From Nectonema munidae (lineage: Eukaryota > Nematomorpha > Nectonematoida > Nectonematidae), in NCBI GenBank assembly GCA_030549495.1, contig JAUIRK010000014.1, positions 778,501-842,500 of the forward strand: 64,000 nt of DNA, given 5' to 3'. Positions 22,953 to 35,300 of this stretch are shown here, piece by piece. How positions within the stretch are numbered: the first letter of the stretch is position 1; every line of letters begins with the position of its first letter. The notes under the pieces are model-generated. The model was not told where the DNA came from. It made no database searches and saw only the letters and a program-made list of their open reading frames with translations. The translations under genes and the position numbers were made by a program.

Positions 22953-25639
22953 GGGATATAGAGACGTGAACTTTAATGTACAAGCAAAATTATCTGAATA
23001 AAATCACGATTTTTATTAAATATTACCAAATTACTAAAAAAAATACCATAGCCACCGCCCGATAAAAATCGCATGGAATAATAGACTTATCTTCTGATTA
23101 AGCAATTTAAAATAGATCATAGTTATATCGGAAGGATATATTAACCTATGAAATATAAGCTTATAATAAAACAATTAGGAAGTTGGATAAATCTAGTTTT
23201 TCTAGATATATATTATGTAAGTAGTATAGCTACAATCAATTTTTTATAAATTAATAAATGAAGGAGTCGGATCCAGGCCCTAAAATATTTCTGCTCCACA
23301 TCAATTATTTATGGCTCAGAAACCTTGGCTTTGTGTAACGTTATTGCTTCTTTTTGTCGAATATTTATAAAACTATTGACAAGCAGTCGTTTTGTGAAAT
23401 CACGCTGACATGTTTTAAAATGATTCACAATTTCTTATCTTGACAACTCACAAGCTTTTGCCAGCTATTCGATAGTAATGAAGGATCACATGAACAATAC
23501 TTTCTTAGAAGTGTTTTAATGCGTACACGCCGATGTTATAATGATTCTTACGATTAACATTACTCATATATCTGTGCCATTTCATAATTACCTCACATAT
23601 AAATATTAAGAACACTTCCATTAATATCAATTTCTATCGTATTTTCATGTTTATCTGATTCAATTACTGAAGTATCCCTGGTGCCTTTACTTAAAAAATA
23701 AAGTGGAAGTGTTATTAATTAATGATAAATGAAGTGTTTTTAAGTTTTATTTTCATACTTTTTTATTTTTCATTTCCTATTTCTGAGAAATATGTCACTT
23801 TCAGTTATTAACTTTTTTTCTAAGAACAAATTTGGAATGCAAAAATGGTTGATATCGATTAATCGACAAAAAGGCATATGCCATAGCTCTTACTAATTAT
23901 TCGCAAATTAATCTGTGTAATCATAAATTTCCCATCCACTTTGACTTCGTATGAAATTTTAGATGTAAGGTTTTGTTTTTACCATTTTTTTCTATTTTTG
24001 TATTCGTCCTTACCCATACTTTTTTTTAGAAATAAACTTTTGATTCTATGTATATTACTAATAGAAGCATAAAGTTAAAAAATATCTAAAATTTTGTTGA
24101 TGTAAGGAAGAGATCTAAGTAGAGGGCTGTTCTCAATATTAGTTTGTATTCATAAGAAGTCAACTTACCATACTATCATAAAAATTAATGTCGATGAAGT
24201 TACTTCTGATTTGGGGGTTGAGCATGTGTGCCACCATTCATATCTTTAAGTATATATATAAAAGTTTTTAACACACCTCTATTACCATATGATAAATTTC
24301 AAAGACTACAAAATTTTGACTCCCGCCCCTTATAAACTTATCTCCAAACGTTTGAAGTTAGAAGGTTATTTTTGTTATTTTAAATTATAAGAAATACTGT
24401 TTAAAATTTTTAAAATTGAATTAGTTATAATGTACTTACAAACCAGGGGCGAGGGGACGATGCCCTTCCCCCCGTATTTGAAGTGGGCGACGGGTCTAAT
24501 TTAAACAATCAAGTCTTATATTCTAGAAATCAAATATATAGCAATCTTTATCCTTAGATATTCGTTTTATTTAATGTTTTAGTTTTTTTAGCAAGATTTC
24601 TTAGAATAGTTGGCAATGTTTTTACACTTTGCTTAAAATTTCAGTTAATAAAACTTAGTACAAATAATATTATTTTCATGTAATTTTTAGCGTATAACTT
24701 AGGGATTGGAATAGATAATTAGTTTGTAGAATATTTTTTCCAAAAATTTTAAACCTTTAATTTCTATTTAAAATGGCCAAATTTAAATTCATGGCTACAT
24801 ACCTGTCATTTCATAGACCCATATCATAAATAAATTTTTAAACAATTTACTTTACTGACTGAATATATGTGTAGGTAGAATATGAAGATTATATAAGATG
24901 ATTCCTTGTTTTTCTGTGTTACTAATCAAGCCTGGTAACATTTTGTTGCCAAAAATTTTAAAATTTAATTTTAAGCAACAATGCATTTCAGTACAGAGTA
25001 ATAAATCCACCTAACCAATTCATTTGATATGAACCAGACTTATGACAATTGGTGAGATGAGAGGCTAAAAAATATCTTTTAGCTCCTAATCAATATTGCA
25101 TCAGATAGTGGGGTTGTCGAATAATCTGCCGTCGGATATATGAGGTCAGACTGTATTACCAATGAGTCCTCTAATACAACCCTTTCCATATCGTCTTTAG
25201 AAGACAAAGACATGTTTAACCTTCGAACACCAAATATAAAATCTGTTAAACCTAAAATTCAGCTCCCTAAAGATTTTCAGAAGAGAACATTTTTAGTCAT
25301 GGTATAAAACCTTTACTTGGTTAGAGTATAACATATCTAATAGACTATACAGTTAGACTGTGACCATCCATTTCAATAACTAGAAAATGGGAATAAGGAG
25401 GGATAAAGAATTAATTACATCTGATGAGTGGTCTTCTATCATATATGAATGATTTTGTTCCCTTGTTGATCTTTCTAAAAAATTTCGGCGTAGCGGTTAA
25501 TTATAATTTTTTAATAGCTTGGGGTCTCATTAAAAAAAAATCAACATATAAACTACTGTACTCAAAAATCGACACCATTGTTTATTTTAAAATTGTTTGA
25601 ACAATCTAAATCTCTTTTGGATGGATGGCATCTACTTTG
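22953..25639. other. Gene-less stretch
   Basis: Mostly AT-rich. A short GC-rich patch at about 24,446-24,500 (AGGGGCGAGGGGACGATGCC and CTTCCCCCCG) resembles a decayed transposon end. Nothing else could be supported. Confidence 0.45.
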
Positions 25640-26973
25640 CCTAAACCAGATTGTCTAAATTTGGCTGTTTTGGCCGAACAAAATCCCTGTTTTGGCCGAA
25701 AATCGAACAAAATTTTTTATGTCAAAGAATGCAATTATTCCAGCTTCATTTCAAAAGTAGTCATTTTTTATTACAATGGACTATTTTGATCTCTTTTCCT
25801 TACAGCGCAAGATTAAATGAATTCATATATTCAAATATGTTCACTAAAAATGATAGAAATATACGAAAACGGATATCAGAAAATTCTACATCCATATCTA
25901 GTTTGCCTTCCAGAAATTGATGGATTTCTTTCCATATTATCGCTTAGAAAATTTTCCTTTGTAAGGCCACCTCACGTTTGAGTGCAGCAAGAGTTTTTCA
26001 AATTTAAAACAAACAAAGTTTGAAGCATTTGCTTTAATGAATTACACTGTTTTAATCACTTCATTGAAAACATTTTTCAACTCATCGGGTATGGTTTTAT
26101 GGCTCAGTGCACTGGGGGAGATTTTTGCTTAGCCAGATTCTGACTTAATTCCATGTGCTGTAAAAAATGAATCACTTTCTCAAATGTTTCTCTTGCAGTT
26201 GTTCTATTGCTGAGTTTTGCAAAATAAAAAATTGTCTACCAAGTTCTTGTCATATACATAGTGTACGTAAACACAAGGCTGAGATAAGTTTGCTGCATCG
26301 ATCGTTTCATCAATCTGAGCAAAAAGTTGAAAATCGAATTCCGAATCACATCAGACATTTCTCCTATTAGCCTTCTAACGGTATCGTTTGACAGAAAGAT
26401 TGAATTTTAGCACATTCAATATATCTTTGCAGCAAGGTAATATCAACTGTTCTGCTATGTTGTGGGACTTTTTGACAACAGATATTTTTTTGAAACTTTT
26501 CAAACCATACTTAATATTTTGCAAAAACATTGCTATGTTATTTATCAAACATGAATTTGTGCAATCTTTCAGCCAATAATTTTGTTTGCCCAACTCGAGT
26601 GCTTCACTACCACCGCAAGCTTCACTTGACGTGCTTTTAAAAAGTGGATGCTAATGCAGAGGACACTTATGTTACTCTTCCCCCACAGATCTTAATGCAG
26701 TAAAACGAATTCAAGTGTGAGCCGTCATATTTCTTTTTTTCAAGCCATTAAGTAAAATGCACATTTACAAATTAGGCATGAAAAGCATTAAAAGAAAAAA
26801 ATAGAAGTCAATTCAAAGACTATCTTATTTATTCTTTTTAAATGTGATTTATTGGCAAAAATGGAAGATAACACAATATGGATGCAATATTTTGCAAAAA
26901 TGATTCACTCAGTGTCCCCTTCTCGATCCCCATGGAACTTCTTCGCGGCACGCGGACTCCAGTTTGACCACTG
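25640..26973 (-). pseudogene. hAT element relic (ZBED5/FAM200-like transposase)
   Basis: Minus-strand coding remains read, in order, KQNYWLKDCTNSCLINNIAM, SHNIAEQLILPCCKDIL, then AQIDETIDAANLSQPCVYVR (first catalytic region), LVDNFLFCKTQQ, IPDELKNVFNEVIKTV and LLLHSNVRWPYKGKFSKR. This is the order seen in the ZBED5/FAM200/SCAND3 group of hAT-derived proteins. Many stops and shifts are present and the C-terminal part is lost or unreadable. The right boundary looks like a true hAT end: the minus strand starts CAGTGGTCAAACTGG at 26,973 and continues with a GTGCCGCGAAGAAG motif typical of such elements. The left end was not found. Confidence 0.65.
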
Positions 26974-26984
26974 AGCTAGAAGGT

Positions 26985-27190
26985 GATGCAATTAGAATTA
27001 CAAACAGAGTAATCTGACTTCATAAAATCTGTGCAGTTGTGTTGGGATTGAGAACTTGCAGTTCAAGTATAATGTCGAGTAATAATCGTGGTGTGTTCAT
27101 TGGACAAAAATTCTTTTATAATAAATTTTGAAATTATAAAAAAAGAAGGCGACCTTTAAGAATACACTCGTTACTCTAATTATGGTCGGG
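26985..27190 (+). repeat. Tigger-type 3' tail fragment
   Basis: Matches, with many changes, the region after the Tigger-like transposase at 61,280-61,440: GACTTCATAAAAT, TGTGCAGTTGTGTTGGGATT, and a shared TTCTTTTATAATAAATTTTG. It adjoins the end of the hAT relic, which probably inserted into it. Confidence 0.5.
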
Positions 27191-28239
27191 ACTTTGGTTG
27201 AGAACCAATGTCTTAGACTAAGACAGATTTATGATGTTTTTACAACATTAAGAATACGCGTTTCTCAGAGTAATACCATATTTAAAATTTACAAAAATAT
27301 TTGAACAAAATCAAAGTGTCATTTTTATCTACCTATTCAGCTTGAGTAATCGGCGAAATAAAAAAAATTGCCCATGTGATTAAACAAAATAAGCCAATAC
27401 CGTTGCCGATGTTGATCTAATCGCTACAACAGATTTACTAATTTTTCTAAATTGTTGGCCTCCATTTACCTACTTCAATACATGTGTAAAGGAAATGTCG
27501 TTTGTAGTTCCGTTGATTTTGAGTGGACAAAAATTGTTCAGGCCATTGCTATTCCTCTCTAGTACCTTCTTTAAAAAAATGTTTTCTCAAAGATAAAATG
27601 GCAAACGATTGAAGATGAAAACTTGAAATATATGTTAAAGTAGGTAGATTATATGAGTATAAATGGAAAATTTGTCAATTCTCTTATGATCGAAACGCAT
27701 ATTGAATATCCATAATATTGTGTTTAGTGTGAGTAGGATAGTCGTGCAAAAGTTCTTCATTGCAGCCAAAAACTGACTACATAGACAAACCTGGTCGTTC
27801 AAAATTCATGATTAGTTGCATTAAATAAAATACGTTTACTAATCCTTGCGCATAAAAAACTTGGAATAATGAAGAATAAAGGTGATAATGGGTTTATATT
27901 TGAAATTAAAAATTCTTTTTTTAAGAGGGAAAGATTAAGAAAGCATTTTTTTATTGTACCGCAGTTTAATGACAATTCTTCTCAATTAACTTTAATTAAA
28001 AAGGAAAAGGCCTTTAAATTAGTGACTGAAGGCTTTTTGGATAACAAAATAATAGAAGGCATTTACTAGAAAGTTTTTAGAAAATATCATTTCTTTAAAC
28101 AAAAAGGAGATGTAATATATTTCTAAAAAATGCATTCTCATTTAGCTTTTTTCAATAAAACTGGTTTCTTGTTGGCGATAGGCATGGTGAAAAATTCCTA
28201 CAAGAAATTTTTTAATTGAAAAGGTGATAGCGCTAGGTA
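27191..28239. other. Gene-less stretch
   Basis: Contains an unidentified 66-codon plus-strand frame (27,869-28,069; basic, ends FLDNKIIEGIY) without recognisable motifs. Otherwise nothing supported. Confidence 0.4.
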
Positions 28240-28720
28240 AGTCGAAGTCAAAAATGATAGCAAATTTTTTGAAAGAGTGTCTGACATTACATTTGCACTA
28301 TCAACTCCCAATCGCATCATGACAGCGGATAACTGCAGGGATTTTATCGAGTCGAATTTCCTTGTTTGTAATTGTAATCGCATCACTACCTTTTAGCTCA
28401 GCAAGAGAAAAAATCTTTCATGCTAAAGCTAAAACAAACTGATCATTCTTGATGTCCGCTATTATTTTTACACTCGTCTATTAGGATTCAGTTCATTCCC
28501 GATTTTTCAATTTCTTTTCTAATCATCTGAATATTTCTTTGGGCTAAAACAAATTCTTCGCGTGATCGCGAAGATAAATAATTTGGAGATTTATGGCTTT
28601 TCAAAAATTCATGTATTTCTCTGAAAGTAGCATTATAGCTATCATGAGCTTGATAAATTCATCAAATTTACCACACTTCGACGAATCAACAGTTTTATTA
28701 TGTTAGCGATAGGACATTTC
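28240..28720 (-). pseudogene. Tigger/pogo-like 3' region relic, minus strand
   Basis: The minus strand reads KFDEFIKLM, then LRDHAKNLF after a shift, then FSLAELKGSDAITITNKEIR and LDKIPAVIRCHDAIGS. The same series appears on the plus strand at 61,010-61,370 after a Tigger-like transposase (LDEFIKLM, SSRSCEEFVLAQSF, RLHKIPAVM), so this is another decayed copy of that element's C-terminal and 3' part. The catalytic core is absent. Confidence 0.5.
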
Positions 28721-29856
28721 AAATTAAAAAATATATCATACTTTCAGAAAAATTTCAAATAGTTACGGTTTTTGAAGAAAATAGGCTGGCAAAGAGGATC
28801 TAAAATTGAATGAATAGAACAAGTTGTCTAATTTTATTTGTTTGACTTTCCCTTGAGGAGATGGAGAGAGAGTAATCACTACACAACGCATTTTTTTACC
28901 AGTTATTTAAACCCTAACTAAAAAGAGCATATTTGAAAATAATTTTTTTTTTAATTTGGAAGCGTAAAATAAGTGAATTAAAACCCTGGATTTTTATGAA
29001 TCCCACGTGATTCATTTTCAAAGCGTGGGACAATCACGGGAATCGGAACATCTTGTAGCCCCTGGATATTTAAAAATTTATATTAATTCAAAAATGTAAA
29101 AAATGTGATGTTATCGGAGTTAAAAATAAAAAATTCCTTAGTTTAACATTTAAAAGAATGTCTTTTATCACCAGCCCCACCTATGAATTCTTGATTCTAT
29201 GAGTCTTGATGCAGATAAAAACATGAAAATCGATGAATAATTTTTTGAGAATGATGGTCGATTTTTAAGGATCGTCAAACTGGCCTTAATTGGCGCCAAT
29301 GATGTCCCTTTACTGAATATGCAGGTGGCTGCATTTAAAGAATATCTTTTCAATAGAAAATGATATCGAATAAAACGGTACTTGTGAAAACTGATTTATT
29401 TAAGGAGATGGTTCTGTAAATTGAGAAAAATTGATAATTTAATTTCCCAAAACTCGTTAAAATTTTGTAGGGAAAATGCTGTAGACTAAATGTCCATGGA
29501 AGCAACGCTCACAGACAAAATGTCTAAACTCAAGTCGGAAAATGTTGCTATTTTGGTAGCTAGAATGTTCGTTAGTGATGTCCCTTGACATTTAGTCCTA
29601 CTCCTACAACCAATTTTTTTGGCGAATTTTTTCTCGTCTTGCTTCATTTTAAAAGAAACTAGCACAACTCTTGTCTCTCTATATCGAAGGTGTGATATTT
29701 GATATTGCTGCTCCACGCCGCGAATAAGCCGTATTAGTTTGAGTGATGCCTTTTGTAACTATCATCTTTTAAATATGAATACCAAAGAAGGAACATCGAA
29801 TCTTCTTGAAAATAAGTATGTAAAGCAGAAGTTGTTTTCATCGACCCTTACTTATC
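28721..29856. other. Gene-less stretch
   Basis: Two minus-strand frames of 61 and 76 codons (29,168-29,353 and 29,486-29,716) have no recognised family. They may be exons or relics, but no splice context settles this. Confidence 0.4.
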
Positions 29857-29982
29857 TTAACCCGTTAACGCCCATGTCGACTTTACAAAAATAAAATCGT
29901 CTGCGTTTATCAAAGCTCTTTAATACAAATCTTCTGCTTTACATTAGATATCGTCTGATTATTCTGGTCGTTAACGGGTTAA
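29857..29982. mobile_element. TTAA MITE, family A
   Basis: A 118-bp element between TTAA sites (29,857-29,860 and 29,979-29,982). Ends are inverted: CCCGTTAACG at left and CGTTAACGGG at right. Internal sequence has CGTCTGC, CTTCTGC and CGTCTGA spaced 33 and 21 bp. Copies at 52,630-52,756 and 56,161-56,277. Too short for any protein; presumably moved by a piggyBac-like transposase. Confidence 0.85.
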
Positions 29983-30117
29983 CCCATTTAAGGCCAAGCA
30001 AAGCAGACGATATCTAAAAAAAACTCAGACGATTTATATTCAAAGTCATTGAAAAAAGCAGACGAAGATGAAATTACTTATGTTCCAAAATAGGAACATT
30101 GGCCGTAAATGGGTTAA
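29979..30117. mobile_element. TTAA MITE, family B, abutting family A
   Basis: Starts at the very TTAA that ends the preceding element and stops at TTAA 30,114-30,117. Ends CCCATTTAAGGCCAA and TTGGCCGTAAATGGG are inverted repeats unlike those of family A. The interior holds three CAGACG motifs (CGTCTG on the other strand) and a small palindrome, TGTTCCAAAATAGGAACA. A copy in the other orientation lies at 56,430-56,566. Confidence 0.85.
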
Positions 30118-30603
30118 CGAAAATGAATCTAGCAACCGCGATGCCTGGGGTGTGAACTAGCGTAACAAGTTGTGAGCTAGTTCTTCCATCCGAAGACTGA
30201 TATTTGTGCAAGTGAACGTTGGCACGAGACTAATCGCTAGTGAAATAGAATAAGCATCATCATGTCTACTATCAATAAATTCAACTCATAAAAACAATAA
30301 ATTCACTCTTCTTATTCATTGTTTGTCACATCGACAATTGTGATTATATCCCTAGTTTTAGAAGCTGAAGCACTTCTCTTTAATTCCCTTGCTTTTTCAT
30401 TCTATTGATCTGTTATCATACTCATTTTATATGCATGATCGCTCTTATTATATCAATCTTTTATTATCATGTTATTCTTTGCAAAATCAGATCTACAACT
30501 TGCCAACTCTTAACGATCTTTTTTCAATTGTAACTTCCTTAACATAACATTGAATTATGATAAGATATGCATTATGTCGCATATATTTATACGAATAGAC
30601 TTC

Positions 30604-30648
30604 GCGGCCTCAATGGGACACGCTCCCTGCCCCTATTGAGGACACCGC
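30604..30648. other. GC-rich hairpin
   Basis: CCTCAATGGG (30,608-30,617) pairs with CCCCTATTGAGG (30,630-30,641), flanked by GCGG and CCGC. The loop is about 12 bases. This is unusual for the surrounding AT-rich DNA; it is perhaps the end of a lost transposon. Confidence 0.5.
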
Positions 30649-30794
30649 TGTGAAAATGTAAAATCATTCTTGGGTTTACTCCTGAACGCTACTTATATCA
30701 GGACTGACGAGAAAGAAATTTTCATAAAAAATAAATAAAAACGCACCAAAAAGGAATCTTGCTCTTTTGAAAAAATAAACTATGAAACACCGAC

Positions 30795-30915
30795 TCACTA
30801 GGGTTGGATCAAATACATATTTTCTAAAAGTCAAATACAAATACTTTTGTTTGGGGATCCAAAATTACAAATACTTATATTTGGGATTCCGAAAATACAA
30901 ATAATTTTGTTCAAA
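30795..30915. repeat. Possible hAT-type terminal fragment
   Basis: CACTAGGGTTGGATCAAATA is followed by several ACAAATAC-type motifs spaced 30-40 bp. Subterminal CAAATAC repeats next to a short terminal sequence are common at hAT ends. The partner end was not found. Confidence 0.35.
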
Positions 30916-31268
30916 ATTGCCTAAAACACAAGTATATATTTTGTCAACTTTAATGATCGGAAAGTTTTCTGTGCTTACAGGAAGAGAGAGTGATATCATA
31001 GAGAAACTCATAAATCATTTGATCTTAAATACGCTTAACCCAATAGCTGCCAAAATTTTTTATTCTGTTTTTTTTTGCTTAAAGAGATACCTAAAGAGTT
31101 TAAAATAGTTTAGCAGTTAAATTTTTCATATTTAAATTATTTTAGAAAATTTGATCATTTTTCAATAAAGTCGCAATTGGGGATCATGGTAAAAAAAGAC
31201 AAATATTTTATTAAATCAAAATAATCAAAAATTTATTTTTAAAATCATTCAAAAAGTATGCCTTTTAG

Positions 31269-31491
31269 AGACTTTTATTGATGCCATTCCATCATGCAGT
31301 GAACATGTAAATCAATGTTACATTTTGAGGACTGTTTTCTCGCATTTAGCACATTTTCCTTGCTCCCCAAGATTAGTTCTTTCAAGAAAGTGTTTGGAAT
31401 CAGATGTCCTAAAATTATTTCTTAATCGCTTTTTAGAATTCTTTGCTAAAGAATGTCGCCCTAATTTTCCTTATCTGATAAAGATGAAAGG
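31269..31491 (+). CDS. Unidentified exon-like reading frame
   Basis: A plus-strand frame of about 74 codons with good coding character in AT-rich DNA: it begins TFIDAIPSCSEHVNQCYILR, continues LAHFPCSPRLVLSRKCLESD and ends LEFFAKECRPNFPYLIKMK. It is flanked by a pyrimidine-rich TTTTAG before 31,269 and a GTAAAT donor at 31,492. The peptide is helical and leucine-rich, and I do not recognise it. No neighbouring exon was found on either side, and there is no start codon at its head. It could be an internal exon of a host gene ending before WDR7, or a transposon relic. It lies about 800 bp upstream of WDR7 on the same strand but is not in frame with it. Confidence 0.4.
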
Positions 31492-31494
31492 GTA

Positions 31495-32231
31495 AATATA
31501 AGCCATAACTAATTCTCTACTAAACTCTTTTTTTGTAAGTATTTTATTTTGTGAGTTCCAATTGGGGATTGTTTATAAACCTTTAAATGGTTTATGATTT
31601 AAATAAGTTTATATTTAATGGGGAGGAGCAGACCCGTAAATTTCTATAATACACAACAATCGAACATACATCAAACAAAAGCATGCGCAAAGTGGACAAC
31701 GAGCAAATGGGAGTTTTGCCTCTTTGCCCTTATTTTATGCCTGCAGCCGAAAGAAGTTGTCACTTGATGCTGTTTCTGCAGATGCACTGGGTTGCAACTT
31801 GCAACTGAGTTTTCTGCTAGAGTTCCGCTATCTCGATACCTTGTTAATATCAAGCACAATGGCGTGCCTAACGTCAGGCCATCGCGGACGGGATCTGGCC
31901 CGTGGGATTGATGTTACCTACCATACCATTACCTTTACAATGATTTTTTACTAATATATAGCCATGAACGCATCCTCAGTTTTTTAATTTAATAGTAATT
32001 TACTGTATAGTTTTTTTTATTTATTTTTACAAGTATGTACGTATACTCTTTCTGAGGGTTTTTCCTTCCTGTCAAATATTTATTTATTAATTTTTAATTC
32101 TTTTCATCATTATTGTATTTTTAGTCATTACAAGTATTTAAAAAATTCCGTTTTCAGTTAAGAGACTTCGACTCTAATCCGCATTTGAAAATTTAGTAAT
32201 AACGTTTTTTGAAAAAAGAAAGAAAGGTATC
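31495..32231. other. WDR7 upstream region
   Basis: Includes a less AT-rich block at 31,670-31,930 with CAGGCCATCGCGGACGGGAT and CTGGCCCGTGGG, which could be a transposon end or part of the WDR7 promoter. No TATA box position can be tied to a start site. Confidence 0.35.
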
Positions 32232-32273
32232 ATGAAAAAATATTGGCTGCGCGAGAAATATACACGTCAGTGA
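32232..32273 (+). other. Short upstream reading frame before WDR7
   Basis: ATG at 32,232 opens a 13-codon frame (MKKYWLREKYTRQ) ending in TGA four bases before the ATG at 32,277. If the WDR7 transcript starts upstream of 32,232, this could reduce initiation. An ACGTCA CRE-like half site lies inside it, at about 32,264. No transcription start is visible. Confidence 0.3.
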
Positions 32274-32312
32274 CATTTGTTTCTGTGTGGTTGCTTTTGT
32301 GTTAATGAAGTC

Positions 32313-35300
32313 ATGACTTTTTCATCCTCAAATTATCCATTGATTCTGCCTTTAGTCTTTGCTTTAAATAAAAAGAGCTCTATCGATTACACTGTTATAA
32401 TCAAACAAGTTGGCCTATCTTCTAGTGGCAGTCATGTCATAGCGTCTACCTATTCTTCTTTTTTCTTGGTTTGGAGCATTCACTACTCTAGAGCAAAGGT
32501 CGAAGACAGTTATAGCGTCTATTCCATTGATCAAGACTACACCTATATTTCTGGGCATAGCGACGCTTGCAATTCAGCCTGCTTCACTACGACCGACTTT
32601 CTAGCTCAACCGGATACTACAACTTCTCTTCTCGTCAGCGCCTCTGATAATGGAGAAATTGGTGCCTGGAACTTGAAAGATGGACACTGTATCGCCCTTC
32701 TTCAGACAAACTTTCTTCACCACAAAATATTCGTACATCGCTTATCTTTTCTTCCCGTAAATCAAAGTGAGGTTTTAGTGCATCCTATTCAACACATCTT
32801 CTGCTGTGGAGCTTACGCTGATTTTCGGATTTACGAGTTGGATGCATTCACAATAAAACAGGCCAAGTTTTCTATTTCTTCCAAGCTTACAAGAGACTGG
32901 ATTTGTGCATTTTGCGTTCTTTATCCACTTCAAAAGCGAATAGAAGATGTCGTGATTGGGATTACAATGTTTGGTTGTGTCAAACTCTGGGTTATATCTA
33001 ACCAAGTGACACTTGGAAGCGAGGAAGAAATTAATGCAGAAGATTCAAGGAGATCAGTCATTTATGAGAATGAAGGAAAGGAGTTGGCAGGCTGTATCAA
33101 TGCTATCTCTCTATCTTTTTGTTCCTTCAACCCTAGACTCTTTATTTCCGTGACAACCAGCAAATGGATCTTGTTCAATATTGCTAATTTTTCAACCTTG
33201 TGCACCGTTGCTAATATTACACCTGGTGATTCGTGGTGTGGAGGTACGTTCCTCTCCTCAGATCTAGTACTAGCATGGACCATTCAAGGCAATGTCTTTG
33301 TCTACCATTTAAATGTTAATAATGATTATTCTTCATCGTCTAATGCTTCTTCTACGCTCCATACAATGAAAGTTCAACCTGAAGTAGTGTACTCCTTAAA
33401 TGACATGGGTTCTCTTGATTCAACTACTAATACATTTTATTCTGCGTCTTCAGTACATGCAATAACGAATTCTGACGCGCATCCGAAAAATTTTTCTCTC
33501 TTTGTAACGACGCGATTCGAGCATAACATGATTTTTGTGTATGATGTTTCCTCTATTCTTTCTGAAATAAAGGTAAAGAATCCTGATAAATCCAATACTA
33601 AAAAAGTAGTACCAAGTCACACGTTAGTCTTCGGATCCTCCAAATCTGGAGATGAGACTGTGGAACTCCGTTCAACTCTTAATGAAGTATTGAACAAATG
33701 TAGTTGCGCATGCTTCATGTACAACTTGGATTCCATCTTGTTCGGCTTTCAAACTGGTAAAATTCTTTTGTATAGGAATGCTCTTCAAACATTTTTTGAC
33801 TCGGAAGATGACGAAAATATCTATATGCTTGAAGAGGTATGCATAGCTAGTCACGATACCGCCGTTTCTTTTCTCATGTATCCTTACGATGAAAGTACGT
33901 GTTTTTCGGTAGAGTGGCTTGTTTCAACCGATGTCCATTCTAAAATTCATCTATGGGAAATAAGTTTTCCTTTGAGTTCCTCACCTTTTAACCTTCTTCA
34001 TTCCTTCTTCCTCTCACATTCCTCAATTTTAGCAATCGTTCCGACTCCTAAGGCTTGTCTAAGCTTAAGTAAAAGCGTCCAATCCTCACTTGTAACAGTT
34101 GTCTACGAAGATAATTCTCTTTCCATTTTGTGTCTTCATAATCTCAGCTGTATTTTAATGACTTCATCCCATATATATGACATCACACGTGCCTATTTTA
34201 TTAAGAGCCAGGGATATCTCTGCGTTTATACAGCTGATAGCTGTTTAACCGTTTGGCAAATCGAAACTGCGTGCATAGATAGGCGTACAAAAGTTTCACC
34301 AGCTGAAATTGTTAGTACACAAACTGCTCATGAAAATAAAGATGTCTTTTTTATTTTTGAAAGAAATTCAAATATGCTTGATAAATTCGATTTAGTTTCC
34401 AGTCATCTATGTAAAGCCTCCTTAAAGCGTCATAGCTCAAGTACTTGTAAACCTTTTTTGTTTAAAAAGATACATCTCTCGCCGATTTTGCCCAATCTTA
34501 TCTTTATTGATTATCATTTTAAAAATATTAACCATGACCTACTAACCTTTTTCAAATCTCCAAAGCAGTTTCGTTCTTCATTTTCACACTCTCTTTTCCG
34601 TCATAACTTCATTAAAATTCTTACAAGCTCTTTTATAAGTTCTGATGAAATCGATCTTGATTCCACTCTTCATCGATCTAGCCTAAACGACGTGACACTA
34701 AAAGAAAACAATGCCTTATTCAACGTTAATGACATTTCCAGAATTATCATTTACAAACTTAGAATACTTAAGGTTGTGTTAGGTCATACTCACTTTTGGG
34801 ATTTGAATTGCGAACTAGATTCTCTCCTAGCCGAGGTCTTCGCCATAAAAAGACGCTCTTTGAAAAGTGACAAGCTGCATTCTCCCTTAACCTGCACACT
34901 TTCCTTCCCTCACCTCCTTCTCTCTGTTTACTTCACTCATAAATACAATTCGATCAGCCGTTCGGATTTATACATGACTAATGTTGTTTTAGCCAATCTA
35001 ACATTTGCTGAAACGATTTATGAAGTATTGGCATCGATAGAAGTTGTGAAAGAATCTCCAAATAATTCCTTGAGTAAGGCAATTCCAGTAACTTCAGTAA
35101 AATCTCTTCCCGGACCTCCACGACCACCTATTAAACAAAATCTTTTCTTGCCCAATTCCTCAAATGCGCCAATGAAAGAAAGCGAAAATGATGGAATTAT
35201 TGAGAATTGTAAAGTTCTTTGTGAGCGCATCAAAAAGTTTTACCTGTATGAACTATCCCTTCATCTCAGTTATAAACTCTCCTTAAATCTTTTAGCGTCT

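Noticed and set aside
24446-24500. GC-rich patch as a CpG island or promoter
   Set aside because: Only about 55 bp with poly-G/C character, more like a decayed transposon end.
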